64,000 bases of DNA from Arenibacter latericius DSM 15913 (GTDB lineage Bacteria > Bacteroidota > Bacteroidia > Flavobacteriales > Flavobacteriaceae). The position numbers were made by a program, and so were the translations under genes. The notes under the pieces are model-generated. The model was not told the DNA's origin, ran no database searches, and saw only the letters and a list, made by a program, of their open reading frames with translations. The stretch covers positions 1 to 64,000 of the forward strand of contig NZ_AUKX01000012.1 of assembly GCF_000424985.1 (NCBI RefSeq). The letters run 5' to 3'. Positions 1-8,377 of the stretch are shown here, in pieces; position 1 is the stretch's first letter, and each line of letters opens with the position of its first letter.

Positions 1-214
1 CGAAGGAACTCTTGATCTTCTTTTCTGAATAGCCGTTTCTGGTATTACCGGAAACAGATTTGTGATGTTTTTGATAATCCAGGTGACCATCAAGTTCCCC
101 TTCGAGCATTTTCTCAAGTCCTCTTTTCTGAATTTGTTTTAGAAAATTGCTGAGTTCTTCTCCTGATTTAAACTGTTTCAGAAACTCATCATCAAATAGA
201 TCTTCTTTTTTCAT
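1..214 (-). CDS. IS256-family (Mutator-type) transposase, N-terminal fragment cut by window edge
   Basis: The first 71 codons of a transposase are visible; the rest lies left of the window. The peptide starts MKKEDLFDDEFLKQF and contains KMLEGELDGHLDYQK followed by SGNTRNGYSEKKIKSSF. The E-x-E-L-D-x-H-L-x-Y block and the later R-N-G-Y-S block are the N-terminal signature of IS256-type transposases; the DDE catalytic residues would be further on. The start is the ATG at 212-214. A sequence that looks like the terminal inverted repeat lies about 80 bases upstream, next to the end of the cyclase gene. It is probably an intact insertion sequence, but only one end can be seen. Confidence 0.85.
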   Translation of the reverse strand, partial: MKKEDLFDDEFLKQFKSGEELSNFLKQIQKRGLEKMLEGELDGHLDYQKHHKSVSGNTRNGYSEKKIKSSF

Positions 215-292
215 TTGTTGTGTAAGATTAGTACCTGGATTTTTATCGCAGGCAAGTTTATAAAATAAAGCGTTTAGTTTACCCTCTATTTT

Positions 293-321
293 CTACTTAC
301 ACAGTTTATGGTCTAGTCCCC
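293..321 (-). repeat. Probable terminal inverted repeat of the IS256-type element
   Basis: Read on the minus strand this stretch begins GGGGACTAGACCATAAACTG and continues TGTAAGTAG. An AAACTGTGTAAG core close to the tip is characteristic of IS256-family ends. It lies upstream of the transposase start in the expected orientation and stops within two bases of the TAA stop of the neighbouring cyclase gene. The exact tip and the 8-9 bp target duplication cannot be fixed without the other end. Confidence 0.45.
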
Positions 322-322
322 A

Positions 323-2155
323 TTAATTAGCAAAGTACATCTTAATCTTCCCTCGATTTTTAACCTGAATCTCCCCACGATATTCACAATCAACCTCAGA
401 TTTAATAAGATCATAGGTGTTTTTTGAAATATTAATTCTACCAGGAAAAGACATCGTTTCCATACGCGAGGCAACATTCACCGTATCTCCCCAAATATCA
501 TAAGAGAACTTTTTAGTTCCTACTATACCTGCTACCACAGGTCCCGTATGTATTCCAATTCTGATATTAAAACGGATTTCATCAGCTGTTTGATTTAATT
601 TGGCTTGCACAACAAAGTTCTGTATTTCCATTGCTGCCTTAATCATTCTACATGCATGGTCTTGTGTAGGGAAAGGTAATCCACCAGCACACATATAGGC
701 ATCACCAACGGTCTTTATTTTCTCTAGTCCATATTTTTCAATTATTTCATCAAACTTTGTGAAATAGTAATCTATACTTTCTACCAATTTTTCAGGTGAT
801 AAGTTTTCAGCAAAATGAGTAAACCCCTCAAAGTCCGTAAATAACACGGTAACAGATTCAAATTTCTTAGCTTTAACACTACCATACTGTTTTAATTCTG
901 CCGCTGTTTCTTCTGGTAAAATATTAAGGAGTAACTCATCAGACCGCTCTTTTTCACGCTCTATAATGCTTTTAGTTTTTCGGATATATCGATTACGCCT
1001 ATAAAGTCCAAATGCCAACAATCCAATTAAGAATAAGGCAACACCTGTAGCAATAACGACTATCCGTTGGGTCTTTTGTTGTTGATTTAATAGGTCTACT
1101 TCAATTTGCTTCTGTGAAACCTCATAATTAGTACGCATATTGGCCATTTGCTGAACGGCTGTTATATTCTTTACGCTATCCTTATATATGATATGCTGTT
1201 TGTAATAATTAAATGCTTCTGCATCGTTATTATTGCTTTCATACAATTCCGACAGTTGCAAAAATGCCGCACTTATCTGATCTTTAAGATCATATTGTTT
1301 GGCAAGCTTAAGACTTTTTAAAGCATATTCTAATGCTGCATTCCAATCATTACGCTGCATATATATGTCAGACATATAGGTGAGGTAAACACAAATAGGA
1401 TAATAGTCCCCAAGATCCTCCAATAGCGCAATAGCCTCAGAGATATTTTTTTCTGCAGTTGCATATTGTCCAAGTTGGGCATACGCCAATCCCACATTTC
1501 CTAAATTATAAGCCATCCCAATCTTTGAGTTCAGTGCCTTGAATATTGCCCCTGATTTCTTGAAAAATATGAGCGCAGAATCTGGTTTGGCCATATTAAG
1601 ATTGTATTCGTCTCCCAAATTTTCCAAAGCATTCGCATAATTTAAGGAGTCGTTTAACTCTTTTAGAATGGTTATAGCTTTATTGTAATATTGAATGGTG
1701 TTATTATGGTTACCCATAATAGAATAGACATGGGCAATGGAAGTGTATAAAAGTCCCAAATCGTGATTCAGGTTTTCTTTATTGGCGAGTTCTACCCCTT
1801 TAAAATAACTCGCTAATCCTTCACTAAGATCTCCTTTTAGTCGGAGAGAATTGCCTTTTTCCCGATACCCCACAAGAAGAAATTGAGTGGAACCTAATTC
1901 TTTGGCTGTTTTTAGTAGTTCTTCACTATAATGTAATGATTTTTCTGGATTTGGATGGTTTTTAGCAAGCTCTCCCAGTAGTTGTAAACGGTCTTTATTG
2001 GCAAAGTTGCCAGCATTATAAATTAATTCGAGACTATCCGTCATTGATTTATTCTGACCGTAAAAGGGAGAACAGCATAGCATAAGAAATCCGACGCAAT
2101 AAACGGTCTTGGTGTAGCATTCTCTTATTATCACAAAGATTAAAGTTATCATCAT
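323..2155 (-). CDS. Membrane-anchored class III adenylate cyclase with periplasmic TPR sensor region
   Basis: The protein likely converts ATP to cAMP. Numbering is from the longest possible start at 2212. After a hydrophobic export segment (about 20-52) come TPR-like helical repeats (about 95-345), one membrane helix (384-404), a short coiled linker, and a class III cyclase domain (452-629). The metal aspartates are D460 (LFTDFEGF) and D504 (KTVGDAYM). The purine-selecting residues are K500 and D572 (SYDIWGDTVNVASRM), the adenylate rather than guanylate pattern, and the transition-state N579 and R583 are present. I prefer the ATG at 2153-2155 because the longer start would overlap the upstream gene by 38 bp. 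The gene sits 19 bp downstream of the small secreted-protein gene and probably shares its transcript. An insertion sequence abuts its stop codon, but the domain appears complete. Confidence 0.9.
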   Translation of the reverse strand: MMITLIFVIIRECYTKTVYCVGFLMLCCSPFYGQNKSMTDSLELIYNAGNFANKDRLQLLGELAKNHPNPEKSLHYSEELLKTAKELGSTQFLLVGYREKGNSLRLKGDLSEGLASYFKGVELANKENLNHDLGLLYTSIAHVYSIMGNHNNTIQYYNKAITILKELNDSLNYANALENLGDEYNLNMAKPDSALIFFKKSGAIFKALNSKIGMAYNLGNVGLAYAQLGQYATAEKNISEAIALLEDLGDYYPICVYLTYMSDIYMQRNDWNAALEYALKSLKLAKQYDLKDQISAAFLQLSELYESNNNDAEAFNYYKQHIIYKDSVKNITAVQQMANMRTNYEVSQKQIEVDLLNQQQKTQRIVVIATGVALFLIGLLAFGLYRRNRYIRKTKSIIEREKERSDELLLNILPEETAAELKQYGSVKAKKFESVTVLFTDFEGFTHFAENLSPEKLVESIDYYFTKFDEIIEKYGLEKIKTVGDAYMCAGGLPFPTQDHACRMIKAAMEIQNFVVQAKLNQTADEIRFNIRIGIHTGPVVAGIVGTKKFSYDIWGDTVNVASRMETMSFPGRINISKNTYDLIKSEVDCEYRGEIQVKNRGKIKMYFAN

Positions 2156-2174
2156 ACCGTAGATGCTGTCTGAC

Positions 2175-2660
2175 TTATACCCTGATTTTTGGATCAATTT
2201 CGTAGGTTTCACCTTCTAGGCTGAATCTTATAATATACTTATAAACGTTATCTTTAGTTTTAGATTTTATTTTCGCTTTAACCTTCTTTCTATTATTTCC
2301 GTTATTTCTATTTCCCTTAAGCTTTTTGCTTTTAAAAAGGTCTTTTCTATTGGGGTTTTGGATATCATCTATAACTTCAATCTCCTCAATATTCACTTCT
2401 TCCCCGGAGGACGACTCTCCCTCCCACTCTACTACATCGTTCTCATTTACAAAAATGGTGAATGCTTCAGGGTCTTCTAAATCGGCCACTTCGGTTCCTT
2501 CACTTACAGAAAAAGAAAAAGCTTTTTTATTATTCCCTTGGTTTAACAAATCCGTATCTACATATAAAGTTATAATATGTATAGTTTGGGCGTAGGTGAT
2601 GCTACTGAACATTACTAGCAAAATTCCACATATAATGAAATGGTACTTATTGGTTCTCAT
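2175..2660 (-). CDS. Small secreted protein upstream of the adenylate cyclase, function unknown
   Basis: This 161-residue protein has a clear signal peptide (about 1-24, ending ITYAQ). The mature part begins TIHIITLYVDTDLLN, has an acidic middle (VNENDVVEWEGESSSGEE), a lysine/asparagine-rich basic loop at about 107-136, and ends with beta-strand-like FSLEGETYEIDPKIRV. The layout, with short strands and a D-x-V-x-W segment, suggests a small beta-sandwich like those that bind ligands or metals, but I cannot assign a family. From memory, similar small proteins occur beside TPR-cyclases in other flavobacteria, which would suggest a periplasmic ligand or modulator of the cyclase TPR region. That is inference. 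It is first in the two-gene unit. Confidence 0.75.
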   Translation of the reverse strand: MRTNKYHFIICGILLVMFSSITYAQTIHIITLYVDTDLLNQGNNKKAFSFSVSEGTEVADLEDPEAFTIFVNENDVVEWEGESSSGEEVNIEEIEVIDDIQNPNRKDLFKSKKLKGNRNNGNNRKKVKAKIKSKTKDNVYKYIIRFSLEGETYEIDPKIRV

Positions 2661-2952
2661 AATCTGAAGATTTTATATGAATTAATATGTAATTTACCAT
2701 CCATATAACTCATAACGCTATAGATAAGGACGAATCCATACTTTGATTGTCCCAAAGGGCTCTTTCGGTTATCCGATTAACAGAAAAGGTTTATGGCCCT
2801 GTTATTCATCTAAGAATATAGCTGCTTATAGGAAACATCTACAAAAGAAAACATCAGATTTCTGCTATGAATTTCTTATCTTACAAGTACCCCCGTACTA
2901 GTAGGTTAAAACATGACTTGCTATTCTAGAAAACAATTTAACTCAGTTTTTA

Positions 2953-3543
2953 ATGGAGCAACCACAGCATTCCTCAGTAGGTAGAAAACCAGATAATACT
3001 AGTAAACCTTTGAGAAGAGGGAGTCATACCGAAGACTTGGTAGATCATTATTGGGGAAGTATTAACTATGTGTTTAGTCTAATAAAGGCTTCTGAAGTTA
3101 AAGCCGGACTTATTCTCTCCTTTTATGGCATTCTTCTTAATTTCTTATATAAAAATATCTCCTATTTGTTATTGGTGGCTGCAGATTATTTTGTGATTTA
3201 TGGGTTGCTCGCAATTTGGATAGGTTTAACGATGGGGTCAATTTATTTTAGTATTCGATGTTTTATGCCTAGGATTGAATCTAAATTTGACAAAAACATG
3301 TTCTTTTTTGGAGATGTGATTAGTAAATATGGAACAATAAAGGAGTTTTCTAAAACCTTTTATAAGATAAGCTTGGATGAGGTAGAACTCTTTGATCAAA
3401 TGGGGCAACAAATCTTTATAAACTCTAAAATTGCAGCTGTAAAATTTAAGAATGTAAATAGAGCTATACGCTTATTAGCTTTTAGCCTAGTGATATTATT
3501 CTTGTTGTTAGTTTCTGTCCTATTTATATCAGATATGAGATAA
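2953..3543 (+). CDS. Pycsar-effector-like membrane protein (DUF5706/PycTM type), orphan
   Basis: This 196-residue protein has a soluble N-terminus, membrane helices at about 51-66, 80-102 and 173-193, and a helical region between the second and third. It matches my knowledge of the Pycsar effector (PycTM, formerly DUF5706) domain. The features are a helix with K-A-x-E-x-K-A-G just before the first membrane span, the strands ending in MPRIES, NMFFFGDVISKY, and the late block QIFINSKIAAVKFKNVNRAIR. In Pycsar systems such proteins are thought to disrupt the membrane on binding cCMP or cUMP made by a partner cyclase. No partner nucleotidyl cyclase of the PycC type lies beside it; the only cyclase is the divergent TPR adenylate cyclase 0.8 kb away. 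The family call is fairly sure, the defence role only possible. Confidence 0.72.
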   Translation: MEQPQHSSVGRKPDNTSKPLRRGSHTEDLVDHYWGSINYVFSLIKASEVKAGLILSFYGILLNFLYKNISYLLLVAADYFVIYGLLAIWIGLTMGSIYFSIRCFMPRIESKFDKNMFFFGDVISKYGTIKEFSKTFYKISLDEVELFDQMGQQIFINSKIAAVKFKNVNRAIRLLAFSLVILFLLLVSVLFISDMR

Positions 3544-3681
3544 AGTGCACTTCAACCAACCAATTTGTATTCTTGGAAATTTTTAAATCATCATATCCTC
3601 GACAAGACCCTCAGGCTATATCTATTTTACATGATGCGCTAAATAAAAACCAATCAACCTCTACTTGAATGGAACAGGCAG

Positions 3682-3727
3682 GCCCGCCTGGTTAGTTCGG
3701 GCAAGCCCGCCTAGTTAGTTCGGGCAA
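3682..3727. repeat. Two tandem 23-bp GC-rich repeats of a dispersed intergenic family
   Basis: Units at 3682-3704 and 3705-3727 read gcccgcctggttagttcggg plus caa and differ by one base. The rest of the window is AT-rich, so they stand out. The core cgggcaagcccgcctg is the reverse complement of a block inside the repeat at 34132-34229, which makes these members of one dispersed extragenic family. Confidence 0.75.
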
Positions 3728-3809
3728 GCTCTTAGGATATAGTCCTCAAATATTAATTAAAGCCTTAGTTGATGACATTGAACTGGAAATTAAATGAACT
3801 ATATCAGAT

Positions 3810-4904
3810 TTAATTATTTGGGAAAAGACGGCTATCTAATCCAGGGATAAGCTTTAAGGCATTTTTATAGTACACTTTTTTTAAGACATCGTCAGGGAGA
3901 TCCATTCCATACATAGCCCAAAAAGCATGGTATTTTTTATGATATGGAAAATATTCATCATCAGATTCTAAGACCCTAAAATAAGTAGGGAACTCTTCTG
4001 GTTTCCAACTATCCTTTCCAAATAAAATACGATCTTGATATTTAATAAAGAATTTACGTGCATTTCTTGGTTGTCTCCCTAATTCCGCAATAATAGCACC
4101 TATTCCTACATACATATTAGGCATTTGGTCTAGTAGATTACCAAGCGTTGCCAAATCATTAGCATAGAATCCCATATGCGCATTTATAAAAGTGGTTTTC
4201 GGATGATTTTTAAAAATATTGTGTTGTTCTGAAATGATTTGTTCCCAAGGAGCTGGGTTCGTATTAGAGCGTTTTCTTCTGGGATGGGTTTTTAGTTCCA
4301 ACCATCGTTCGTTATCAGAATCTATATCATCCCAAAAAGCTTTTACATCTGCAGAGTGAATAAGCACAGGAACCCCTAGCTCACCACATTTCTCCCAAAT
4401 AGGCCCCAACCGTGGATCGTCAATAGCTAACCGCTTCCCTGTAATATCCTTATTTCTTAACCCCAAACTTTTATATACTTTTAAGCCTTTTGCTCCATTT
4501 TTTATATCCTCTTCTAGTTGAGCTACGGCTTTTTCGGTCCAATTTGGGCTGCCTACCCCTTCAAAATCTACATTAGCAAAAATTGCGAATCGATTCGGAT
4601 AGTTATTCTTTACATTTTCTAAGGATTTTTGAAGTGGCACGCCTGAGCCCCCGCTAAGGTTGACCATTATAGCCAAATTAAGCTTATCCATATCTGCAAT
4701 AAGGGGTGCAAGATCTTGAGTAGGCATGTTATATTGATGTCCATGAACGTCTATAAAAGGAAATTTCGCCTTTTTAATTTCTTTTCCTGGAACCTTAAGG
4801 GTAGATTTTGGATTGTATTCCTCAAAACCCATTTCTTGTCCAATAAGATTTGAGGCGTTTATGATTCCAATTAAAAGTGAAGCGATAATGTATCTTCTAT
4901 TCAT
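3810..4904 (-). CDS. Secreted metal-dependent amidohydrolase (Amidohydrolase_2 family)
   Basis: This 364-residue TIM-barrel hydrolase starts with an export signal (about 1-22, ending NLIGQ). The metal-site strand 1 motif is IDVHGHQ (H54, H56), a later barrel histidine lies in FINAHMGFYAND, and the terminal aspartate motif is ILFGKDSW. These fit the decarboxylase/hydrolase branch of amidohydrolases (COG2159). The substrate cannot be read from the sequence. The gene stands alone on the minus strand; the next gene is divergent and unrelated. Signal peptide plus this fold suggests a periplasmic degradative enzyme. Confidence 0.82.
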   Translation of the reverse strand: MNRRYIIASLLIGIINASNLIGQEMGFEEYNPKSTLKVPGKEIKKAKFPFIDVHGHQYNMPTQDLAPLIADMDKLNLAIMVNLSGGSGVPLQKSLENVKNNYPNRFAIFANVDFEGVGSPNWTEKAVAQLEEDIKNGAKGLKVYKSLGLRNKDITGKRLAIDDPRLGPIWEKCGELGVPVLIHSADVKAFWDDIDSDNERWLELKTHPRRKRSNTNPAPWEQIISEQHNIFKNHPKTTFINAHMGFYANDLATLGNLLDQMPNMYVGIGAIIAELGRQPRNARKFFIKYQDRILFGKDSWKPEEFPTYFRVLESDDEYFPYHKKYHAFWAMYGMDLPDDVLKKVYYKNALKLIPGLDSRLFPNN

Positions 4905-5068
4905 AGTTCTCTTGCTTTTTGAACTAAATATATGGTTTATTGAGATAATTAGGGAAAATTAAAAGCTATTTATATTTAAGGCTGTACTAGAAAAATGAGC
5001 TGTACTGGGGGTTGACTTCCTTCTCCTATTTTGCTTTTTTATTGAGGAACGACTAACTTTAATCTACT

Positions 5069-5566
5069 ATGGAAAAGGAAGCATTAGAATTTGCCCGAAA
5101 GGCTCATGGTAATCAGCAACGAAAATATAAAGAGGAATTGTATATAGCGCATCCGATACTTGTAGCGGAAATGTTAAGTGAATTTCCTCACACTTCAGAA
5201 ATGATATGCGCGGCCTACCTGCATGACGTGGTGGAAGATACGGAAGTGTCCTTAAAGCAAATAAACAAGAAATTTGGGAAGAAAGTGGCCAAACTAGTAG
5301 AGGAACTTACCGATGAATTTACAAAAGAAAAATACCCAGAACTTAACAGACGTTGGAGAAAGAAAAAAGAAACCGAACGAATAGCCAACATCAGTAGTGA
5401 GGCACAAAGCATAAAACTTGCTGATATAATTGACAACTTACCAAGTATAAGTAAAAATGACCCTGGGTTCGCCAAACGTTATATCCCAGAAATGAAAGCG
5501 CTGGTACAAGTGTTAAAAAGTGGGCACCCACAATTATTGGAACGAGCGCAGAAGCTTGTCAAATAG
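5069..5566 (+). CDS. SpoT/MESH1-like HD phosphohydrolase
   Basis: This 165-residue protein consists of one HD domain of the RelA/SpoT hydrolase kind. The metal ligands are H28 (IAHPI), H52-D53 (AAYLHDVVEDTE) and D119 (IKLADIIDN), and the catalytic E-D pair follows at 56-57. It has no synthetase, TGS or ACT domain, so it resembles stand-alone small alarmone hydrolases (MESH1 type) that would remove pyrophosphate from (p)ppGpp or act on NADPH. Substrate specificity is inferred from the family. It is monocistronic and followed by a long non-coding region. Confidence 0.82.
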   Translation: MEKEALEFARKAHGNQQRKYKEELYIAHPILVAEMLSEFPHTSEMICAAYLHDVVEDTEVSLKQINKKFGKKVAKLVEELTDEFTKEKYPELNRRWRKKKETERIANISSEAQSIKLADIIDNLPSISKNDPGFAKRYIPEMKALVQVLKSGHPQLLERAQKLVK

Positions 5567-5950
5567 GCTAAAGAAACCGTTTATTAGAAATGGATTTCCA
5601 GTTTAAAGTAGACCTACAAGGAGTCAGTAATCGGTGATCAGTAACCAGTTTCGGTCAACCTATATCAGGGGCGTACAATTATTTATACTTTACTAGTAAG
5701 GTGGCTGAAGCCACCTATATCTAATTACCAGCGGGATTAGCTACCGGATTATTGGAGATTGGGCTTGCCTATCGTTAAATAAGCATAGTAAAAATCAATT
5801 ATAATAGAGGGTAATTGTGTTATAGTCCTCACTTTATGTCGATTGAGAAATCTCAACCTCTGGAGGTATTAATTTACCAAAAGTAGTTTATTAGACAACA
5901 AGTGAAGCTTTCAAACTTTGGCTAAAGCCCTTTTTTATTTTACTAATAAT

Positions 5951-5970
5951 CCCCGTGATTAATCACGGGG
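5951..5970. repeat. Perfect 20-bp palindrome (REP-like)
   Basis: The sequence ccccgtgattaatcacgggg is its own reverse complement. It follows tttggctaaagcccttttt, another half-palindromic element. Paired short palindromes of this kind resemble REP sequences mobilised by RAYT transposases, but no such transposase is in the window. Confidence 0.7.
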
Positions 5971-6126
5971 CTATTTAATACCTTTCGTTAGATCTTGGAA
6001 AAGTTGACCGTTTTTAGGAAGCAAGATTAATTCCCAGTATGCCTTAGCAATTAACTACTCTACACTTTGTACAAACGAAAGCTCCGCTTCAACATTATAT
6101 CCCTACATCTTGCACTTTCAGGCAAA

Positions 6127-6197
6127 CCACCTCCCTTTGACCTGTGGTGTAGTTTACCTGTTGTAGGTAGGCTCAGTCAAAGTACAAAGGGAGGTGG
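6127..6197. repeat. Inverted repeat with 13-bp arms and 45-bp spacer
   Basis: The arm ccacctccctttg at 6127-6139 is repeated exactly in inverse at 6185-6197 (caaagggaggtgg). The spacer contains gttgtaggtaggctcagtc and no open frame. It could be a miniature transposable element or a processed hairpin RNA; nothing else identifies it. Confidence 0.6.
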
Positions 6198-6419
6198 GTG
6201 TATATTTTAGTAATTGTCAACCTTTATCATAGACGTACAATCTCAATACTCAATACTATGTACTATCATCTAACTAAACATATATTGAGTATGCATTATG
6301 TTGTTAGTTTTGTAATTGAATCATAAGTGCTTTTAATCAATTTCTCTAACCTACTTGCTTTCATTTAGTTCATTGCTTTCTATTTCCTTTTTAAAGGAAT
6401 TCATGAACCTCCTACGTCG

Positions 6420-6480
6420 GTTTCTTTTGCTCGCCCAAAAGAAACGAACAGGGCCGATAAACTAAGGTACGGTGTACCTT
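6420..6480. repeat. Two adjacent inverted repeats, GC-richer than surroundings
   Basis: The arms gtttctttt (6420-6428) and aaaagaaac (6437-6445) flank gctcgccc. Next come aaggtac and gtacctt (6464-6480) around ggt. The following 60 bases (agccagccgtagcgaaggcc and so on) are unusually GC-rich for this genome. It looks like a non-coding repeat element, not a gene. Confidence 0.55.
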
Positions 6481-6675
6481 GGTTTAGAGGAGCCAGCCGT
6501 AGCGAAGGCCGGCGCGCCATCTGGCCCCTTGCTGCAAATGCAAATCGTTGCATTTACATCGCGGTCCTCTGAGGATAAGGAATTTTGCTTCGCTATTTAA
6601 ATAGAATATTATTAAATATATACCCGAAACTTAAGTTAGCTAAAGTTCGTGTTCTCGGGCCTGCCCGAGGGAAGA

Positions 6676-6757
6676 ACTCAATACTTTGTACTCAATACTT
6701 TGTACTCAATACTTTGTACTAACAACTACTTTGTACTCCCTACTTTGTACTCCCTAC
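6676..6757. repeat. Tandem array of a 14-bp unit, actcaatactttgt and variants
   Basis: Three exact units lie at 6676-6689, 6690-6703 and 6704-6717, followed by degenerate units with tactttgtactccc. The array runs into the end of the neighbouring gene, so that its TAG stop (6754-6756) lies inside the last unit. Related ctcaatactatgtact text appears at 6243-6264. It is a simple dispersed repeat of the kind that expands by slippage. Confidence 0.85.
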
Positions 6758-7365
6758 TCAACAACCCCCTTCAGCATCTTCAGATACTCCTCATAGGTAT
6801 CCACATCAGCTGTTTTCCCTTTAGGATCTATGCTTATTAGTCTGTCTTTATGAAGTCTAATAATATCCCTGGCCCCAGAATCTTTATTGAGTTGCAGTAA
6901 CTCTAAAAAATGGGAAGAATCAAAAATAGCGGGTACGCCATTTCCGTGGTTATATTTTGTGGTAATTATACTATACTTAGCTTCGTTAAATGCGGTAATT
7001 AGCTCATTTAAGTAGGAAGTATCTATCAAAGGTTGGTCTGCCAACATTACTAGAATACCATCATAATTTTCGGTCTTCTCTAAAATAAATCTAGTGGCAT
7101 TTGCAATGGAACTGCCCAATCCGGATTCCCAATCCTGATTATAGATAACGGCCTTATCCTTTAATTCTATGCTTTTTTTAATTTCATTAGCCCTTGCACC
7201 TAGCACAACATATACATCCTTAGCATCCGAATCCGTCGCGGTTTTAATAGCATTTCCAATAAGGGTAGATTTTCCCCAAGGCAACAGTTGTTTTGCTGTC
7301 CCCATTCGGGAAGAAGCTCCGGCGGCCATAATAATAACTGCGATATTGGATTTTATATCTTTCAT
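6754..7365 (-). CDS. mocA: MocA/MobA-like molybdopterin nucleotidyltransferase
   Basis: This 203-residue NTP transferase probably joins a nucleotide, most likely CTP, to molybdopterin. The Rossmann-like N-terminus carries the NTP loop IIMAAGASSRMGTAKQLLPW, and the metal aspartate lies in VMLADQPLI. The double-A loop and the LADQP motif are typical of the MocA (cytidylyl) branch and differ from the GG loop of the MobA-like protein in the same operon. It overlaps the xdhC stop by one base and is last in the nine-gene operon. Its stop codon lies in a tandem repeat, so the last few residues may have been altered. Confidence 0.82.
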   Translation of the reverse strand: MKDIKSNIAVIIMAAGASSRMGTAKQLLPWGKSTLIGNAIKTATDSDAKDVYVVLGARANEIKKSIELKDKAVIYNQDWESGLGSSIANATRFILEKTENYDGILVMLADQPLIDTSYLNELITAFNEAKYSIITTKYNHGNGVPAIFDSSHFLELLQLNKDSGARDIIRLHKDRLISIDPKGKTADVDTYEEYLKMLKGVVE

Positions 7366-8375
7366 TAATCGTGAATACCCTTTTTTTTATCTTTTAAAGG
7401 GATGGGTTTTTGATTTCTTAGGACCGATAAAATTTCGGCAATAATAGACACTGCTATTTCCTGTGGAGTTTCTGTCCCTAAATTGAGTCCGGCCGGTCCA
7501 TGGATACAATCCAAGAAATCATAGGATAATGAGGGACTACGCTCCAATAATTCATTAAAGAGCTTTTCCCTACGACGGTGAGGGCCTAGAAGCCCTAAAT
7601 ATAATGGTTGTACATCTTTTAAAGCCATAAGATAACTAAGGTCTTTAGAATAACTATGGTTCATTAGAACAATTGCAGTGCGATTATCTATAGAATTTAC
7701 AGGGAATTCATTAGGTAGTATCCCCATAAATTCATGGGCACCCTCAAAGTCCAAGATGTTTTTTTCCTCAGCAGGGTCAGCAATAATAGTAACTTCCCAT
7801 CCTAATTGAGAGGCCAAGGTATTTAATTGTACTGCATCGTGCTCAGCACCAATAATGAAAAGCTTAAAACAAGGCTCCATTTCTTGTTCAAACAAGTTCA
7901 ACCCCCCACCTTGTTTAAAATCAGAATAGATTGGTAAAATAGCATCTCCGAAATGTACCATAGAGCCATAATGCTTATTAATGGCTTCTTTCTTCTCAAA
8001 TATCGAGACTACCTTAAAATTACGACGCAATTTTAAGGTTTCTGTAAAGGCTTCCAAAAATTCAGTGTTGGGACGAAAAGGTTCTAACAAAATGTAAAGT
8101 ACTCCCTCACATCCCAATCGATAACGACCATCATATGTTATAACTTTAGCCGTATTATCATTAAATACTGACTGTGCCTGTCTCAGCACCTCTTTTTCCA
8201 CACAGCCACCACTCACTGCACCTATCATATGACCATCTTCTAGAATCAACATTCTAACCCCTGGTCTTCGGTAAGAGCTACCGTCAAGTGCTACAACCGT
8301 AGCTAATACGCATTGCTGACCTTTTAATGTGGCTTGTTGGTATTCCTTAATGATATTTTTGAGTTCGTGTGTCAT
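7365..8375 (-). CDS. xdhC: XdhC/CoxI-family molybdoenzyme maturation factor
   Basis: XdhC-family proteins bind molybdenum cofactor, help insert the sulfido ligand, and hand the cofactor to xanthine-dehydrogenase-type enzymes. The N-terminal XdhC domain shows ATVVALDGSSYRRPGVRML and the conserved cysteine in AVSGGCVEKEV. The C-terminal Rossmann domain has LFIIGAEHDAV, then LLGPHRRREKL and GPAGLNLG. I chose the ATG at 8373-8375 (336 residues), two bases after the moeA stop; a TTG three codons upstream would overlap. Its place between moeA and the mocA-like gene fits a dedicated maturation job for IorAB. Confidence 0.88.
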   Translation of the reverse strand: MTHELKNIIKEYQQATLKGQQCVLATVVALDGSSYRRPGVRMLILEDGHMIGAVSGGCVEKEVLRQAQSVFNDNTAKVITYDGRYRLGCEGVLYILLEPFRPNTEFLEAFTETLKLRRNFKVVSIFEKKEAINKHYGSMVHFGDAILPIYSDFKQGGGLNLFEQEMEPCFKLFIIGAEHDAVQLNTLASQLGWEVTIIADPAEEKNILDFEGAHEFMGILPNEFPVNSIDNRTAIVLMNHSYSKDLSYLMALKDVQPLYLGLLGPHRRREKLFNELLERSPSLSYDFLDCIHGPAGLNLGTETPQEIAVSIIAEILSVLRNQKPIPLKDKKKGIHD

Positions 8376-8377
8376 AA

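Larger units (their letters stand above)
5567..6753. other. 1.2-kb non-coding region packed with palindromes and tandem repeats
   Basis: I see no credible gene in this stretch on either strand. It contains the palindrome ggtggctgaagccacc (5700-5715), a perfect palindrome at 5951-5970, a 13-bp inverted pair at 6127-6197, GC-richer inverted repeats at 6420-6480, and a 14-bp tandem array at 6676-6757. Such mosaics of extragenic repeats are common in flavobacterial genomes between operons. No tRNA-like cloverleaf or transposase remnant was recognised. Confidence 0.7.

Noticed and set aside
2326-2595. 89-codon plus-strand ORF
   Set aside because: It is fully antisense to the secreted protein gene and has serine/threonine-rich, low-complexity content typical of a shadow frame.
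323-3543. Complete Pycsar anti-phage system
   Set aside because: The cyclase has K500/D572 adenylate selectivity, TPR repeats and a membrane helix, unlike PycC, and the effector is divergent and 0.8 kb away. Only an orphan effector is supported.
6649-6840. 63-codon plus-strand ORF
   Set aside because: It is translated tandem repeat (repeating TLYS-type text) overlapping the mocA-like gene end.
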